From positions 62,001 through 126,000 of the forward strand of contig NZ_BORP01000001.1 of assembly GCF_018333235.1 (NCBI RefSeq): a stretch of 64,000 bases of DNA, in the 5' to 3' direction. How positions within the stretch are numbered: the stretch's first letter is position 1; each line of letters starts with the position of its first letter. Shown one piece after another: positions 35,606 through 44,706 of the stretch. The notes beneath the pieces are model-generated. The model was given only the letters and a program-made list of their open reading frames with translations. It searched no databases and was not told the DNA's origin. The DNA comes from Ornithinibacillus bavariensis. Its GTDB lineage: Bacteria > Bacillota > Bacilli > Bacillales > Amphibacillaceae. A program made the translations under genes and the position numbers.

Positions 35606-36167
35606 AGAGATTCACGTCAACCTTTACCAACTTTTTTTCTTCCTCGGAAATGCCGATATATTTCAAGGTTTCCTTTCTAGAGTTATGGTGGAAGATTGAC
35701 ATTAAAATAGAAATGGCAACCCCTTTTTGGTAAGCATGGTACCCAAAAGTTTTACGCATGGTATGTGTGCCAATTTTTTCTTCAATTCCAGCCGCTTTGG
35801 CAGCATGATTAATAATTCGATATGCCTGCTGACGAGTTATTGGTTTATCATTTTTCTTTGATTTAAATAAATAATCCCCAGCTTTTAACTGACTATAAGG
35901 TAAATAGTTCTGTAATGCTTCTTGAACCCTACTATTTAAATAGTGTCCCTTTAAGCCCTTTGACTTTTCATCCCGTAAGAAAAGAAATTCCTTTGGTTGG
36001 TTTCCATCCCAAACTTCTTCTACTTTTAGAGATAATAAATCCTGTGCATTTATCCCAGTGTTAATACCTATCACAAAAAGGGTATAATCCCTTCTTGAAG
36101 ATCTTTCCAGTATTTCTTTCATCTTATTAATCTTTTCTAATTCTTTAATTGGGACAACATATTCCAT
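35604..36167 (-). CDS. Tyrosine recombinase-like protein lacking Arg-I
   Basis: A 187-residue integrase-type catalytic domain without an N-terminal core-binding domain. His135 and Arg138 (HTMRKTFGYH), a second His at 160/161 and the nucleophile candidate Tyr170 (TLKYIGIS) are present. The first catalytic Arg, usually in TGLRISDLL, is replaced: the sequence is TGINAQDLL (Asn40). It may therefore be inactive or act through another residue. GGAGAGAG lies about 11 nt before the ATG. A 39-bp inverted repeat lies just upstream. No other phage genes are near. Confidence 0.82.
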   Translation of the reverse strand: MEYVVPIKELEKINKMKEILERSSRRDYTLFVIGINTGINAQDLLSLKVEEVWDGNQPKEFLFLRDEKSKGLKGHYLNSRVQEALQNYLPYSQLKAGDYLFKSKKNDKPITRQQAYRIINHAAKAAGIEEKIGTHTMRKTFGYHAYQKGVAISILMSIFHHNSRKETLKYIGISEEEKKLVKVDVNL

Positions 36168-36186
36168 CGTTTTACTCTCTCCAATT

Positions 36187-36225
36187 ATGTTACATAATGT
36201 AATACTAACATAGGTTATGTAACAT
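36187..36225. promoter_or_regulatory. Long inverted repeat upstream of the recombinase
   Basis: ATGTTACATAA (36187-36197) and TTATGTAACAT (36215-36225) are perfect 11-bp arms 17 nt apart, 20 nt upstream of the recombinase start. A related palindrome GTTACGTAAC occurs at 36462-36471. It could be an operator or a recombination core. Confidence 0.5.
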
Positions 36226-36263
36226 TATCAACGATAAAGTCAGTGGCTAAAGGATGAATTACT

Positions 36264-36353
36264 ATGATTTCTTATGAGAATCATCAGCAAGAAGCTTGCA
36301 AATTTATTATGGATTATCAAAAGAAGAATATTGTGCTACTATTGAGAAAATAA
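36264..36353 (+). pseudogene. Possible remnant small gene in the recombinase scar
   Basis: A 29-residue frame (MISYENHQQEACKFI...) has AAAGGATG 8 nt upstream. One frame over, the same bases give YGLSKEEYCATIEKIME and a stop, which looks more protein-like than the first frame's end. A single-base loss near 36306 would join the two. The following bases to 36579 hold no intact gene; PANKFSSSGIEYIVC in a further frame may be more of the remnant. Low confidence. Confidence 0.25.
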
Positions 36354-36578
36354 TGGAATAGAAGGGGAGACATAGTGGATATGCAGTAACCCGGCGAATA
36401 AGTTTTCTAGCTCAGGTATTGAATATATTGTTTGTACGGAATTGTGGATATATTCTAGAGGGTTACGTAACAAAGCCAAGTAAGTTTAAATCACGTAATT
36501 AAAATTTTTTTGCATTTAAATTTTTTTCATAAGTGTCTTCTTGCGGTTGAGAAAATGGAAGCAGAGGGAAGGGATGAA

Positions 36579-37223
36579 ATGACACGGGTCATCCGCTGGC
36601 TATTTTATTTCTCTGGGCTTTTTATGTTTAGCTATGGAATAGCCATTGCATTAAAAATGCAATATTTAGGCATTCACCCTTGGGATGTCCTAAATGTTGC
36701 ACTGTATGAAAAGTTAGGATTAATAATTGGAACTTGGGCAATTATTATTTCCATTCTATTAATCATTGTTTCCTGGGTATTGGATAAAAGCTATATTAAA
36801 ATTGGAACCTTTTTAAATGCTATATTAGTAGGAGTATTTGTGGACTTTTTCTTATGGTTAGATTTTCTCCCCACTGCAGGTCATAACTGGTTCGATATAG
36901 TAATGATGGTTATTGGCATTATTACAATGGGAATTGGGGGTGGCTTGTATAACTCGGCTGAAATGGGGGCAGGTCCAAGAGATGGATTTATGCTTTCCAT
37001 TGCAGAGAAGCTAGGTAAGTCTGTTGGTTTAATTAGAATCATTGTGGAGTTATTAGTATTACTACTTGGATTGTGTTTAGGCGGACCTGTATTTTTATTT
37101 ACTTTTATTTTTACATTTATTCAAAGTCCAGTATTTGCTTTTTCATTGGATAAATTTAAAGGGATTATTATATTAATGGAAAGGCGCAATATGAAAAAGC
37201 AATCCACAAGGACTAGTGCATAA
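36579..37223 (+). CDS. YczE/YitT-like membrane protein
   Basis: A 214-residue membrane protein with five or six hydrophobic segments. MQYLGIHPWDVLNVAL and GGGLYNSAEMGAGPRDGFML are characteristic of the YczE/YyaS family, whose function is unknown. Start at 36579 follows AAGGGATG with 5 nt spacing; longer in-frame starts at 36510 and 36555 lack good sites. A terminator follows the stop. Confidence 0.83.
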   Translation: MTRVIRWLFYFSGLFMFSYGIAIALKMQYLGIHPWDVLNVALYEKLGLIIGTWAIIISILLIIVSWVLDKSYIKIGTFLNAILVGVFVDFFLWLDFLPTAGHNWFDIVMMVIGIITMGIGGGLYNSAEMGAGPRDGFMLSIAEKLGKSVGLIRIIVELLVLLLGLCLGGPVFLFTFIFTFIQSPVFAFSLDKFKGIIILMERRNMKKQSTRTSA

Positions 37224-37271
37224 AAAAGAACAGAAGCTGGACGATTTATAAAAAATGCCTCTGTTCTTTTA
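37224..37271. terminator. Intrinsic terminator after YczE-like gene
   Basis: AAAAGAACAGA pairs with CTGTTCTTTT across a 27-nt loop; both flanks are A/T runs. The convergent ABC permease gene ends 30 nt further on. Confidence 0.7.
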
Positions 37272-37301
37272 AAATAGTGTACCAAAAACATGATTACAGG
37301 A

Positions 37302-38927
37302 TTACTTGAAAACTAGTTTCCATCCAACGATATTAATAATACTTAATACAAGTAAATATCCGTAGATTCCAAATGGGATTGCTAGCACGATAAAATGTAC
37401 CAATACAAAAAAGGCAACAGCTACCATTAATAAAATCATTTTCCCAGTATTTCCACCGCTTTGATTGGCAGATTCTAATGGCTCTGTAAACGGGTATTTT
37501 CCATTATTAAATACACGATAGGCAATGAGAACTAGCAAAATAGCTGACAAGAAAACAATGATTAAATCTGGTATTATTCGAAATGAGAATATCCAAATAT
37601 ACACAATGGACAGTACTGATAGGATAGGTAGATACAGTTGAACTAAAAAAGCTTTTAAGGTTGCACGATATACTGCTGAATGCTTATGAATTGGAGTTGT
37701 TTGGAAAATCCATGCACCTTTATATTTTCCAGAAAATTGGAGCATATATACAACCGTGCCAATTATGATATTGCAAAAATAAATCGTTAAGTAAGATTTC
37801 CCCTGGCTTATATCAGAAAATGATTGATACCCTAAATTATTAAAAAGAAAAATGAATGGAAACACTAACGCCATTCCAAGTGACGGATACACCTTTAATT
37901 TAAAATCTCTTTCGCGACGCAACATGATAGAGGAAAAACGATAGAAGGCTCTTTCCTCTTTACTAATACAAATAAACCTCCCAACCGATTCACTAAGGTT
38001 CCAGCTTCTCTTTTTTCTTGTCCCTGATTCTTCCATTAGTTTCTGTAAATTTCGTTCAAACGAAGGCATGAGAAGAGAATAGATATAAATAGAAACAATT
38101 GGACCAATCACAGCAAGTATGGATAAAAGAATGATTCCAATTGAATATTCCTGGTTTAATAAGAGCTCGAATGGTGCTCCAAACCAAATTGGCGGAATAA
38201 GAACATGCCACCAGCTGAAATCATAAATGAATTCCTGATCAACGAAATCAAATAATCTGATGACGATTTGATATCCAACTACTACTCCAATAGCAAGCAG
38301 TATTTGTACGTAATTAATAATATCTTTTAGTTTTTCTCCATCAAATAAACGCAATATAAACATATATACGAGCACTGTAAATGCCATGATAAAGAGGCCT
38401 AATAAGATAATTTCCACAAGAAATATAAGGAAATATACGATACCTTTCGTGAAAATCATCACTACGGATGGTATAGCTATAAATGCACCTGTAATTAGGC
38501 TCAAATAAATTGCTATATGAACAATTTTTGCCGCACTTAGGGTTCGCGGATGAATTGGTTTTGTATTTAGTATCGCTTTATCGCGGATGTTCAATAGAAC
38601 AGAGGAGAAGTCCGAAATCAAGGATGTCATTAATATAAACATGGATATACCAATCATGATGCTAATCTGGAACATATAGCTATCCCCAAGAAAAATAAAA
38701 GGAACTAACATTAGACCATAAAATGCGTATATCAATAGTGACAGGAGAAAGTTGTTTTTTCCTTCTTTTTTCTTTTTAGACATATCATTAAGTATGGTCG
38801 GTACTCGTCGCTGATCCATGGTTAGTTTGACTTCTAGAATTTTCCTCATGGTTGGGTAGTCTATTTTCATCGTACGAAAAAGAGGCTGAAAAAAGTCTAG
38901 AATCTTGAGTGAAGTGAAATTATGCAT
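37302..38927 (-). CDS. ABC exporter permease, 541 residues
   Basis: A large polytopic protein with about 12 hydrophobic segments, many after residue 60, and a charged loop with SGTRKKRSW. It lacks obvious homology that I can name beyond ABC-2/YthQ-like permeases, and its length is more than that of the usual ABC-2 subunit, as in fused or long-form Firmicutes exporters. Start at 38927 has GGAGG 9 nt upstream; the ATGs at 38936 and 38933 are too close. It overlaps the ATPase gene by 8 nt. Confidence 0.82.
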   Translation of the reverse strand: MHNFTSLKILDFFQPLFRTMKIDYPTMRKILEVKLTMDQRRVPTILNDMSKKKKEGKNNFLLSLLIYAFYGLMLVPFIFLGDSYMFQISIMIGISMFILMTSLISDFSSVLLNIRDKAILNTKPIHPRTLSAAKIVHIAIYLSLITGAFIAIPSVVMIFTKGIVYFLIFLVEIILLGLFIMAFTVLVYMFILRLFDGEKLKDIINYVQILLAIGVVVGYQIVIRLFDFVDQEFIYDFSWWHVLIPPIWFGAPFELLLNQEYSIGIILLSILAVIGPIVSIYIYSLLMPSFERNLQKLMEESGTRKKRSWNLSESVGRFICISKEERAFYRFSSIMLRRERDFKLKVYPSLGMALVFPFIFLFNNLGYQSFSDISQGKSYLTIYFCNIIIGTVVYMLQFSGKYKGAWIFQTTPIHKHSAVYRATLKAFLVQLYLPILSVLSIVYIWIFSFRIIPDLIIVFLSAILLVLIAYRVFNNGKYPFTEPLESANQSGGNTGKMILLMVAVAFFVLVHFIVLAIPFGIYGYLLVLSIINIVGWKLVFK

Positions 38928-39717
38928 TGTCATCATCCTCCATTACAATGGAGACAACTTTTTTTGCTGTATGCTTATGTTGATCAAATCCAGTAAGCTG
39001 ATTAAATATCCCTTCTAGCGAACCTTCTTTACTCTTTTCTTTTAATTCATCAAATGTACCATCTGCAGCTATTTGACCGTTTACCAATAAGACAATGCGA
39101 GTGCTTATCTTTTCTACTACGTCCATAATATGGGAAGAGTAAAATATCGTCTTGCCTTGGTTAGCAAGCTCCTCGAGCAAGTCTTTTATAATCATTACAC
39201 TATTAGCATCTAATCCACTAAGTGGCTCATCAAGAAATAGTAAATCTGGATTATGTAGCAAACTTGATAGGATAAGAACTTTCTGCCTCATTCCTTTTGA
39301 AAAGGAAGATATTCGTGAATGCATTACCTCATGTAAACCAAATTCTTCTAGCAGTCTTTCTGCTTTTACTTCTACTTTTTCTCGATTCAAACCATATAGC
39401 TCACCGATAAAGGTTAAATATTCCATTGCGGTAAGCGTATCGTAAACTTCTGCATTTTCAGGTACATAACCAATTTTCTGTTTGAATGATTGGTCACTGA
39501 TTGCAATATCTTGACCAAAGATCTCAACCTTTCCACCATAACCATTAATTAATCCAAGCATAATTTTTAGCGTAGTACTTTTTCCAGCGCCATTTGGACC
39601 AATATACCCAATGATCTGCCCACTATAGACATCTAAATTTACCCCTGTTAAAACATTTTTCCCTGAATAGCTCATTGTTAAATTTTGTAGAGATAGCACT
39701 TTTTCCTTGTTCCCCAT
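38920..39717 (-). CDS. ABC exporter ATPase
   Basis: A 265-residue ATPase: Walker A GPNGAGKS (about residues 40-47), signature FSKGMRQK (about 138-145), Walker B LLFLDEP (about 158-164) followed by LSGLD. This is the NatA/BcrA-like exporter class, paired with the 541-residue permease downstream. Start at 39717 is supported by AAGGA 8 nt upstream; ATGs further upstream have poor spacing. Substrate unknown. Confidence 0.9.
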   Translation of the reverse strand: MGNKEKVLSLQNLTMSYSGKNVLTGVNLDVYSGQIIGYIGPNGAGKSTTLKIMLGLINGYGGKVEIFGQDIAISDQSFKQKIGYVPENAEVYDTLTAMEYLTFIGELYGLNREKVEVKAERLLEEFGLHEVMHSRISSFSKGMRQKVLILSSLLHNPDLLFLDEPLSGLDANSVMIIKDLLEELANQGKTIFYSSHIMDVVEKISTRIVLLVNGQIAADGTFDELKEKSKEGSLEGIFNQLTGFDQHKHTAKKVVSIVMEDDDNA

Positions 39718-39935
39718 ATACATTGTCCTTTCTCTTATTCTTGTCTCTATTAACATAACAATCTATATAATTGAAAGCAAACAGAAAATAAAGAAAACTA
39801 CCATTATCATAATGGAAGCTACTCTTTAAAGGAGAATAATAAAAATGAATATAAAGCCACATAGAAATGATAGAATTAAATGATAGATAGTAAGATTAGG
39901 AATAAGCAAAATAGAGGATGGGGAAGTGTCATTCA

Positions 39936-40349
39936 TTGGATGTTTTAAAAGAAAGAAAAAATAGGTATGTTTATTTGTTAGCAGTTGCACTTACGATTGC
40001 TTTAGGCTTAGCCTCAAGAAGATTTTCTGATTCTCTACCGGAATTTATTGCAGAGAATGCAGGGGATATGTTGTGGGCGATGATGGTCTATTTCGGTTTC
40101 CGTGTTTTATTTTTGAATAAGAGTATGTTATTTGCTTTTATTTTAAGTATGTTGTTTAGTTTTGGAATTGAGTTTAGCCAATTGTATCAGGCGGATTGGA
40201 TTAATCAGATTAGGAATAAATGGCTCTTTGGATTAATCTTAGGAAAAGGCTTTTTGTATGTAGATTTGATTCGGTATACTTTTGGAATAATTATTTCTCT
40301 AATTATTGATTTTCTAGGAAATAATCTGAAGTTAAGAGACTATAAATAA
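39936..40349 (+). CDS. DUF2809 family membrane protein
   Basis: A 137-residue membrane protein with four hydrophobic segments. LGLASRRFSDSLPEFIAENAGD and the later FGIEFSQLYQADWI with DLIRYTFGI match DUF2809 (shown in pieces). Function unknown. Start is uncertain: TTG 39936 has GGGGAAG about 9 nt upstream, while ATG 39918 abuts AGAGG. Confidence 0.75.
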   Translation: MDVLKERKNRYVYLLAVALTIALGLASRRFSDSLPEFIAENAGDMLWAMMVYFGFRVLFLNKSMLFAFILSMLFSFGIEFSQLYQADWINQIRNKWLFGLILGKGFLYVDLIRYTFGIIISLIIDFLGNNLKLRDYK

Positions 40350-40446
40350 TTCGTATGTTAAATCTATTTCTTTCCATATATTCAAACGAATAAAACATTA
40401 TTTGGGGTAGATTCTAAAACCAAATGGAATGGAAAGAAGGGATTAG

Positions 40447-41952
40447 GTGGACAATTATTATTTAATGTATGTGAATGGTGAATTTCGTGATACATCCTCA
40501 GGAGAAAAAATTACTGTGCTGAATCCAGCAACGGAAGAGGTAGTAGGTAGCTGTGTAAAAGCAACGAAAGAAGAAGCGGAAGAAGCAATACAACATGCAC
40601 GAATAGCTTTTGACAATGGGTCTTGGAGTGGACTTAAGGCTTCTCAGAGAGCTTCCTATTTATATCAAATTGCCGATAAGCTAGAGGAACGAATAGATGC
40701 CTTGACAAAGCTACATGTACAGGAGTCAGGCTCTACTATTATAAAAGCAAAAGGAGAGATTCATTCTTCCGTCCGTACGATTCGTCATTTTGCAAAACTA
40801 TGTCAAACGGATTATCATTATGAGGCAATTACTCCGAATGAGGAAGCAATTAGTTTTAGCTATAATTTTATAGAACGAGAACCTATTGGCGTTTGTGCTG
40901 GAATTGTTCCCTGGAACTTCCCGTTTAGTCTCGCCATTTGGAAGATTGCTCCAGCACTAGCAACTGGGAATACCATAATTGTAAAGCCAGCTAGTGAAAC
41001 ACCTTTAACAATGCTTGAGTTAGCTAAAATTGTAGACGAAGTTGGATTGCCAAAGGGTGTATTAAACATTATTCCAGGGTCAGGTGCAGTAATTGGTGAA
41101 ACCTTAGCCGAACATCCACAAATCGATAAGATTGCATTTACTGGTTCAACGGTTGTTGGTAAACGAGTGATGGAACTTGCTTCCACCAATGTGAAAATTG
41201 TGACATTGGAATTAGGAGGAAAATCAGCAAATATTATTTTAGATGATGCTAATTTAGAAGTAGCAATAGATGGAGCACTATTTGGTACGTTCTACCATAG
41301 TGGACAGGTATGTGAATCTGGGACAAGGCTGCTTGTACAGGAGAGTATCTATGATGAAGTAATCAATAAACTAGTTGAACGCGCGAAAATGATAAAAGTA
41401 GGTGATCCATTCCAGCCGCAGTCAGGGATGGGACCAGTTATCTCTAGAAAACAACGTGATCAAATTGAAGAATATATTCGCATTGGTAAAGAGGAGGGGG
41501 CAAGACTCGTCCTAGGTGGTGAAAGGCCGGCCGGTAGTATATTCGAAAAAGGATTCTGGATTATGCCAACTATTTTTGCTGATGTTAAAAATGATATGCG
41601 AATAGCACAGGAAGAAATATTTGGTCCTGTATTATCGGTAATCAAATTCAAAACAGATGATGAAGCAGTTCAAATTGCCAACGATACGATTTATGGATTA
41701 GCTGGTGGTGTCTGGTCGAAAAATAATAAGAGGGCCGTAAGTGTTGCAAAACGAATGAGAACTGGTACGGTATGGATAAATGCATATCATCTATTAGCAG
41801 ACACTGCACCATTTGGAGGCTATAAACAGAGTGGGATAGGGAGAGAATTAGGTATTCAGGGCCTGCTAGCCTATACCCAAACAAAACATATCCATGTTGA
41901 TCTGGATCAAAGTACATCGAGATATAAAATTCTCCTCCCGGAAAAAGAATGA
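40447..41952 (+). CDS. Aldehyde dehydrogenase
   Basis: A 501-residue NAD(P)-dependent aldehyde dehydrogenase of usual length. Residues expected for catalysis are present: Asn157 (PWNFPF), Lys180 (IIVKPAS), Glu255 (LELGGKS) and Cys289 (GQVCESG). It would oxidise an aldehyde to the acid in the cytosol; the substrate is not clear. GTG start with AAGGGA upstream. It is convergent with an SDR gene; together they could oxidise an alcohol to an acid. Confidence 0.92.
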   Translation: MDNYYLMYVNGEFRDTSSGEKITVLNPATEEVVGSCVKATKEEAEEAIQHARIAFDNGSWSGLKASQRASYLYQIADKLEERIDALTKLHVQESGSTIIKAKGEIHSSVRTIRHFAKLCQTDYHYEAITPNEEAISFSYNFIEREPIGVCAGIVPWNFPFSLAIWKIAPALATGNTIIVKPASETPLTMLELAKIVDEVGLPKGVLNIIPGSGAVIGETLAEHPQIDKIAFTGSTVVGKRVMELASTNVKIVTLELGGKSANIILDDANLEVAIDGALFGTFYHSGQVCESGTRLLVQESIYDEVINKLVERAKMIKVGDPFQPQSGMGPVISRKQRDQIEEYIRIGKEEGARLVLGGERPAGSIFEKGFWIMPTIFADVKNDMRIAQEEIFGPVLSVIKFKTDDEAVQIANDTIYGLAGGVWSKNNKRAVSVAKRMRTGTVWINAYHLLADTAPFGGYKQSGIGRELGIQGLLAYTQTKHIHVDLDQSTSRYKILLPEKE

Positions 41953-41977
41953 AGCAGAAAAATTCTATCAGCATAGG

Positions 41978-42016
41978 ATTAACCCCGAATCACGGTAAGG
42001 TGGTTCGGGGTTAATT
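41978..42016. terminator. Terminator between aldehyde dehydrogenase and SDR genes
   Basis: ATTAACCCCGAA pairs with TTCGGGGTTAAT, a perfect 12-bp stem, followed by TTATT. It probably serves both convergent genes. Confidence 0.85.
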
Positions 42017-42037
42017 TATTAGACAAAACCTATCTTG

Positions 42038-42772
42038 TTATTGAGCTGTTAAACCACCATCAATAACAAATTCTGAACCAGTGCTATAGCTTGATTCATC
42101 AGATGCAAGATATAAGACCAGGTTTGAAACTTCCTCTGGTTTAGCCACTCTCCCTGCTGGAATATGTTTGGCAAATTCTTTAATAATATCCTTAGAATCT
42201 GCTTGGGATATCATAGGTGTTTCAATCACTCCAGGGTGAACGGAGTTAACACGAATACCATTATGAGCTAAGTTTAGTGCAGCGGCCTTTGTCATACCTC
42301 TAACAGCAAACTTCGTATCTGTGTAGCCAATAGCTCCACCGACTAGTCCATTTATAGAAGAAATATTCACAATGGAACCTCCATTTGCTTTTTTCATAGA
42401 TGGTAGGACAGCTTTCATCCCTAAGAAAACAGAGATCTGGTTGATATCAACGATCCTCCTATATTCTTCTTCTGTTATCTCCTCAATGGATTTATTCATA
42501 CTAATTCCTGCATTATTTACCAATATATTTACTGGCCCAAATTCCTTTTCGGTTTGGGAAACAACTTCCTCCCAATTTGCTGCTTTTGTTACATCTAGTT
42601 TTACAAATTTAGCATTTTCACCAAGCTCTCTTGCTAATACCTGTCCATCTTCCTCTAATATATCTGCTATCATAACTTTTGCACCTTCATTAATAAATAG
42701 TCGTGCATGAGAGGCACCCATTCCACGAGCTGCGCCAGTAATAATTGCGATTTTTCCATTTAATCTTGTCAT
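42038..42772 (-). CDS. SDR family oxidoreductase
   Basis: A 244-residue short-chain dehydrogenase with TGAARGMG (12-19), NNAG (86-89), catalytic Ser138/139, Tyr150 and Lys154. Similar in class to the SDR at 488-1249, but only moderately alike in sequence. GGAG sits about 9 nt before the ATG. The MarR gene is 19 nt upstream on the same strand, so the pair forms an operon. Substrate unknown. Confidence 0.9.
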   Translation of the reverse strand: MTRLNGKIAIITGAARGMGASHARLFINEGAKVMIADILEEDGQVLARELGENAKFVKLDVTKAANWEEVVSQTEKEFGPVNILVNNAGISMNKSIEEITEEEYRRIVDINQISVFLGMKAVLPSMKKANGGSIVNISSINGLVGGAIGYTDTKFAVRGMTKAAALNLAHNGIRVNSVHPGVIETPMISQADSKDIIKEFAKHIPAGRVAKPEEVSNLVLYLASDESSYSTGSEFVIDGGLTAQ

Positions 42773-42791
42773 TTAAGGTTCTCCTTGTTAG

Positions 42792-43238
42792 TTAAAATTT
42801 GTTTTTGTTTTTTCTTGCTTGAATTCCTTTCATTAGCTTTTCTTGAATGTTCAAATATTGCTCGATTTCCTCTTCAGAAAGAACTTCAAAAAGCTCAATA
42901 AATACTTTTTTGCCAATAGCCTGTGCTTCTTTTAATGCCTTAGATCCTTTCGTAGTAATTTCTAATTGGACAGCACGTTTGTCGGATTCATCATAGGTCT
43001 TCTCTATCAACTCTAGATGAACTAATTTCGTTGCAATATGTGTCATAGCACCTTTTGTGTAGCCAATTGTATCTGCCAACTCCACTTGCTTTTGTGGGCC
43101 TTTCGTCTGCAGTTCTGCTAATACGAGGATAGGAGATATTCCTAAAGGATAGTGGAATTCCTTTGTAAATTGAATAATATTTTCATTATTCATTTGTTCA
43201 ATAGCATGAATTAATTTAAAGATATTCGTCTGTTTCAA
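42792..43238 (-). CDS. MarR family transcriptional regulator
   Basis: A 148-residue winged-helix regulator. The recognition region KQVELADTIGYTKGAMTHIA and wing DESDKRAVQLEITTKG are diagnostic. TTG start with AAGGAG about 7 nt upstream. It precedes the SDR gene and probably represses this operon. The double palindrome at 43391-43436 is a good operator candidate about 150 nt upstream. Confidence 0.9.
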   Translation of the reverse strand: MKQTNIFKLIHAIEQMNNENIIQFTKEFHYPLGISPILVLAELQTKGPQKQVELADTIGYTKGAMTHIATKLVHLELIEKTYDESDKRAVQLEITTKGSKALKEAQAIGKKVFIELFEVLSEEEIEQYLNIQEKLMKGIQARKNKNKF

Positions 43239-43390
43239 CTTATTACTCCTTTAATGGTTATTGACATTCTTCTTATAACAAGCGTACCAATAACATATTC
43301 TACACATTGACAAGGCCACTACCAATTTTAACAGTAATAATTAACTACTTTATCCTGGAAATAATTCAGAAGCTGTCATCTCCTTGAAAA

Positions 43391-43436
43391 TAGTTTAGTG
43401 TTAAACTAATTACAATACTAGTTTAACACTAAACTA
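43391..43436. promoter_or_regulatory. Double palindrome, probable MarR operator
   Basis: Two 18-bp boxes TAGTTTAGTGTTAAACTA (43391-43408) and its exact reverse complement (43419-43436) are 10 bp apart. Each box is itself a palindrome TAGTTTA-N4-TAAACTA. The site lies between the MarR gene (start 43238) and the calcium exchanger (start 43541), and could control both. Confidence 0.75.
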
Positions 43437-43540
43437 TATTTTTTGGAAGTAGCACAATTAGTAATGGTTGGTTAACTATCGATATAAATTCGAGTGAATT
43501 GGGTAATATATTGTTATTCAGGCACAAGAAGGTGGAGATA

Positions 43541-44608
43541 ATGTTGATGGATAAGATCTTTACTATTTCAGTTATTGTGGGTGTTCCTGTATCCCTGATC
43601 GGTGCGTTCCTAGAATGGCCATCCATACTTATGTTTATTATTTACTGTTTATCGATTATTGCTTTAGCTGGACTAATTGGAAGAGCAACAGAGAGTCTTG
43701 CAATTGTAATGGGCCCAAGAATTGGCGGGTTACTTAATGCAACGTTTGGAAATGCAGTTGAATTAATTATTTCAATCTTCTCATTGAAAGCAGGGCTAGT
43801 TGGGATTGTTCTAGCGTCGTTAACTGGTTCGGTTATAGGTAACTTACTTTTAGTTGCCGGTCTTTCTTTTTTTGTGGGTGGTCTAAAATATAAACGGCAA
43901 TCATTCAGTATTCATGAGGCTCGGCATAATGCAGGATTATTAATTTTTGCGGTGATTATTGCTTTTGTGGTTCCAGAAGTATTTTCAAGTGCTATGAATG
44001 AGCAAAAAACGATGGGGCTAAGTATCGGGATATCCATCATATTAATCGTGTTATATTTTGCTGCGCTCTTGTTTAAATTTGTAACGCATCGTGGGGTATA
44101 TCAAAGTAATGATAAAAGGGAGCAGGATGCACAGGCAGAGGAAGAACCTGAATGGGGGAGATTCAAGGCAATTATTGTTTTAGCAGTTGCTACGATTGCG
44201 GTAGCATTTATTTCAGAGCATCTAGTTGGTACTTTCGATGATATTGGACAAGCCTTTGGGTGGTCTGAATTATTTATTGGTATCATTATTGTTGCTATTG
44301 TAGGAAATGCTGCAGAACATGCTTCTGCAATCATAATGGCATTCAAAAATAAAATGGATGTCGCTATTGAAATTGCTATCGGTTCAACACTTCAAGTAGC
44401 GATGTTCGTGTTACCAATACTAGTATTACTCTCGTTATTATTTAGTACCACGATGCCACTGGTTTTTACTTGGCCAGAGCTAATAAGTATGGTGACAAGT
44501 GTACTATTAATCATCATGCTAACGATTGACGGTGACACTAACTGGTTTGAAGGTCTCATCTTACTCGCTGCTTATACAATAATGGGAATAGGATTTTATT
44601 TTATTTAA
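43541..44608 (+). CDS. cax: Calcium/proton exchanger (CAX family)
   Basis: A 355-residue membrane antiporter with about 11 segments. The two conserved alpha repeats are visible: FGNAVELIISIFSL (about 66-80) and VGNAAEHASAIIMAFK (about 255-270), each with the ion-binding Glu. It exports Ca2+ in exchange for H+. GGTGGAG precedes ATG 43541. A stretch of acidic residues (about 187-200) lies in the central loop. A hairpin terminator follows. Confidence 0.9.
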   Translation: MLMDKIFTISVIVGVPVSLIGAFLEWPSILMFIIYCLSIIALAGLIGRATESLAIVMGPRIGGLLNATFGNAVELIISIFSLKAGLVGIVLASLTGSVIGNLLLVAGLSFFVGGLKYKRQSFSIHEARHNAGLLIFAVIIAFVVPEVFSSAMNEQKTMGLSIGISIILIVLYFAALLFKFVTHRGVYQSNDKREQDAQAEEEPEWGRFKAIIVLAVATIAVAFISEHLVGTFDDIGQAFGWSELFIGIIIVAIVGNAAEHASAIIMAFKNKMDVAIEIAIGSTLQVAMFVLPILVLLSLLFSTTMPLVFTWPELISMVTSVLLIIMLTIDGDTNWFEGLILLAAYTIMGIGFYFI

Positions 44609-44632
44609 GTAAAAATATACTTGGATAAAACA

Positions 44633-44670
44633 CTTAAGAGGCATCCCTATAGTAGGGATGCCTCTTAAGC
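44633..44670. terminator. Shared hairpin between exchanger and phn operon
   Basis: A perfect 17-bp stem (CTTAAGAGGCATCCCTA and its complement) with a 3-nt loop TAG. It separates convergent genes. T-rich sequence is seen better on the minus strand (GTTTTATCC). Confidence 0.8.
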
Positions 44671-44706
44671 TTTAGCGCCAAGATCGATGAAGTTAATTAA
44701 ATATTA

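Noticed and set aside
35604..36580. Intact prophage or integrative element
   Set aside because: Only one degenerate recombinase and small remnants are present; no structural, replication or cargo genes.
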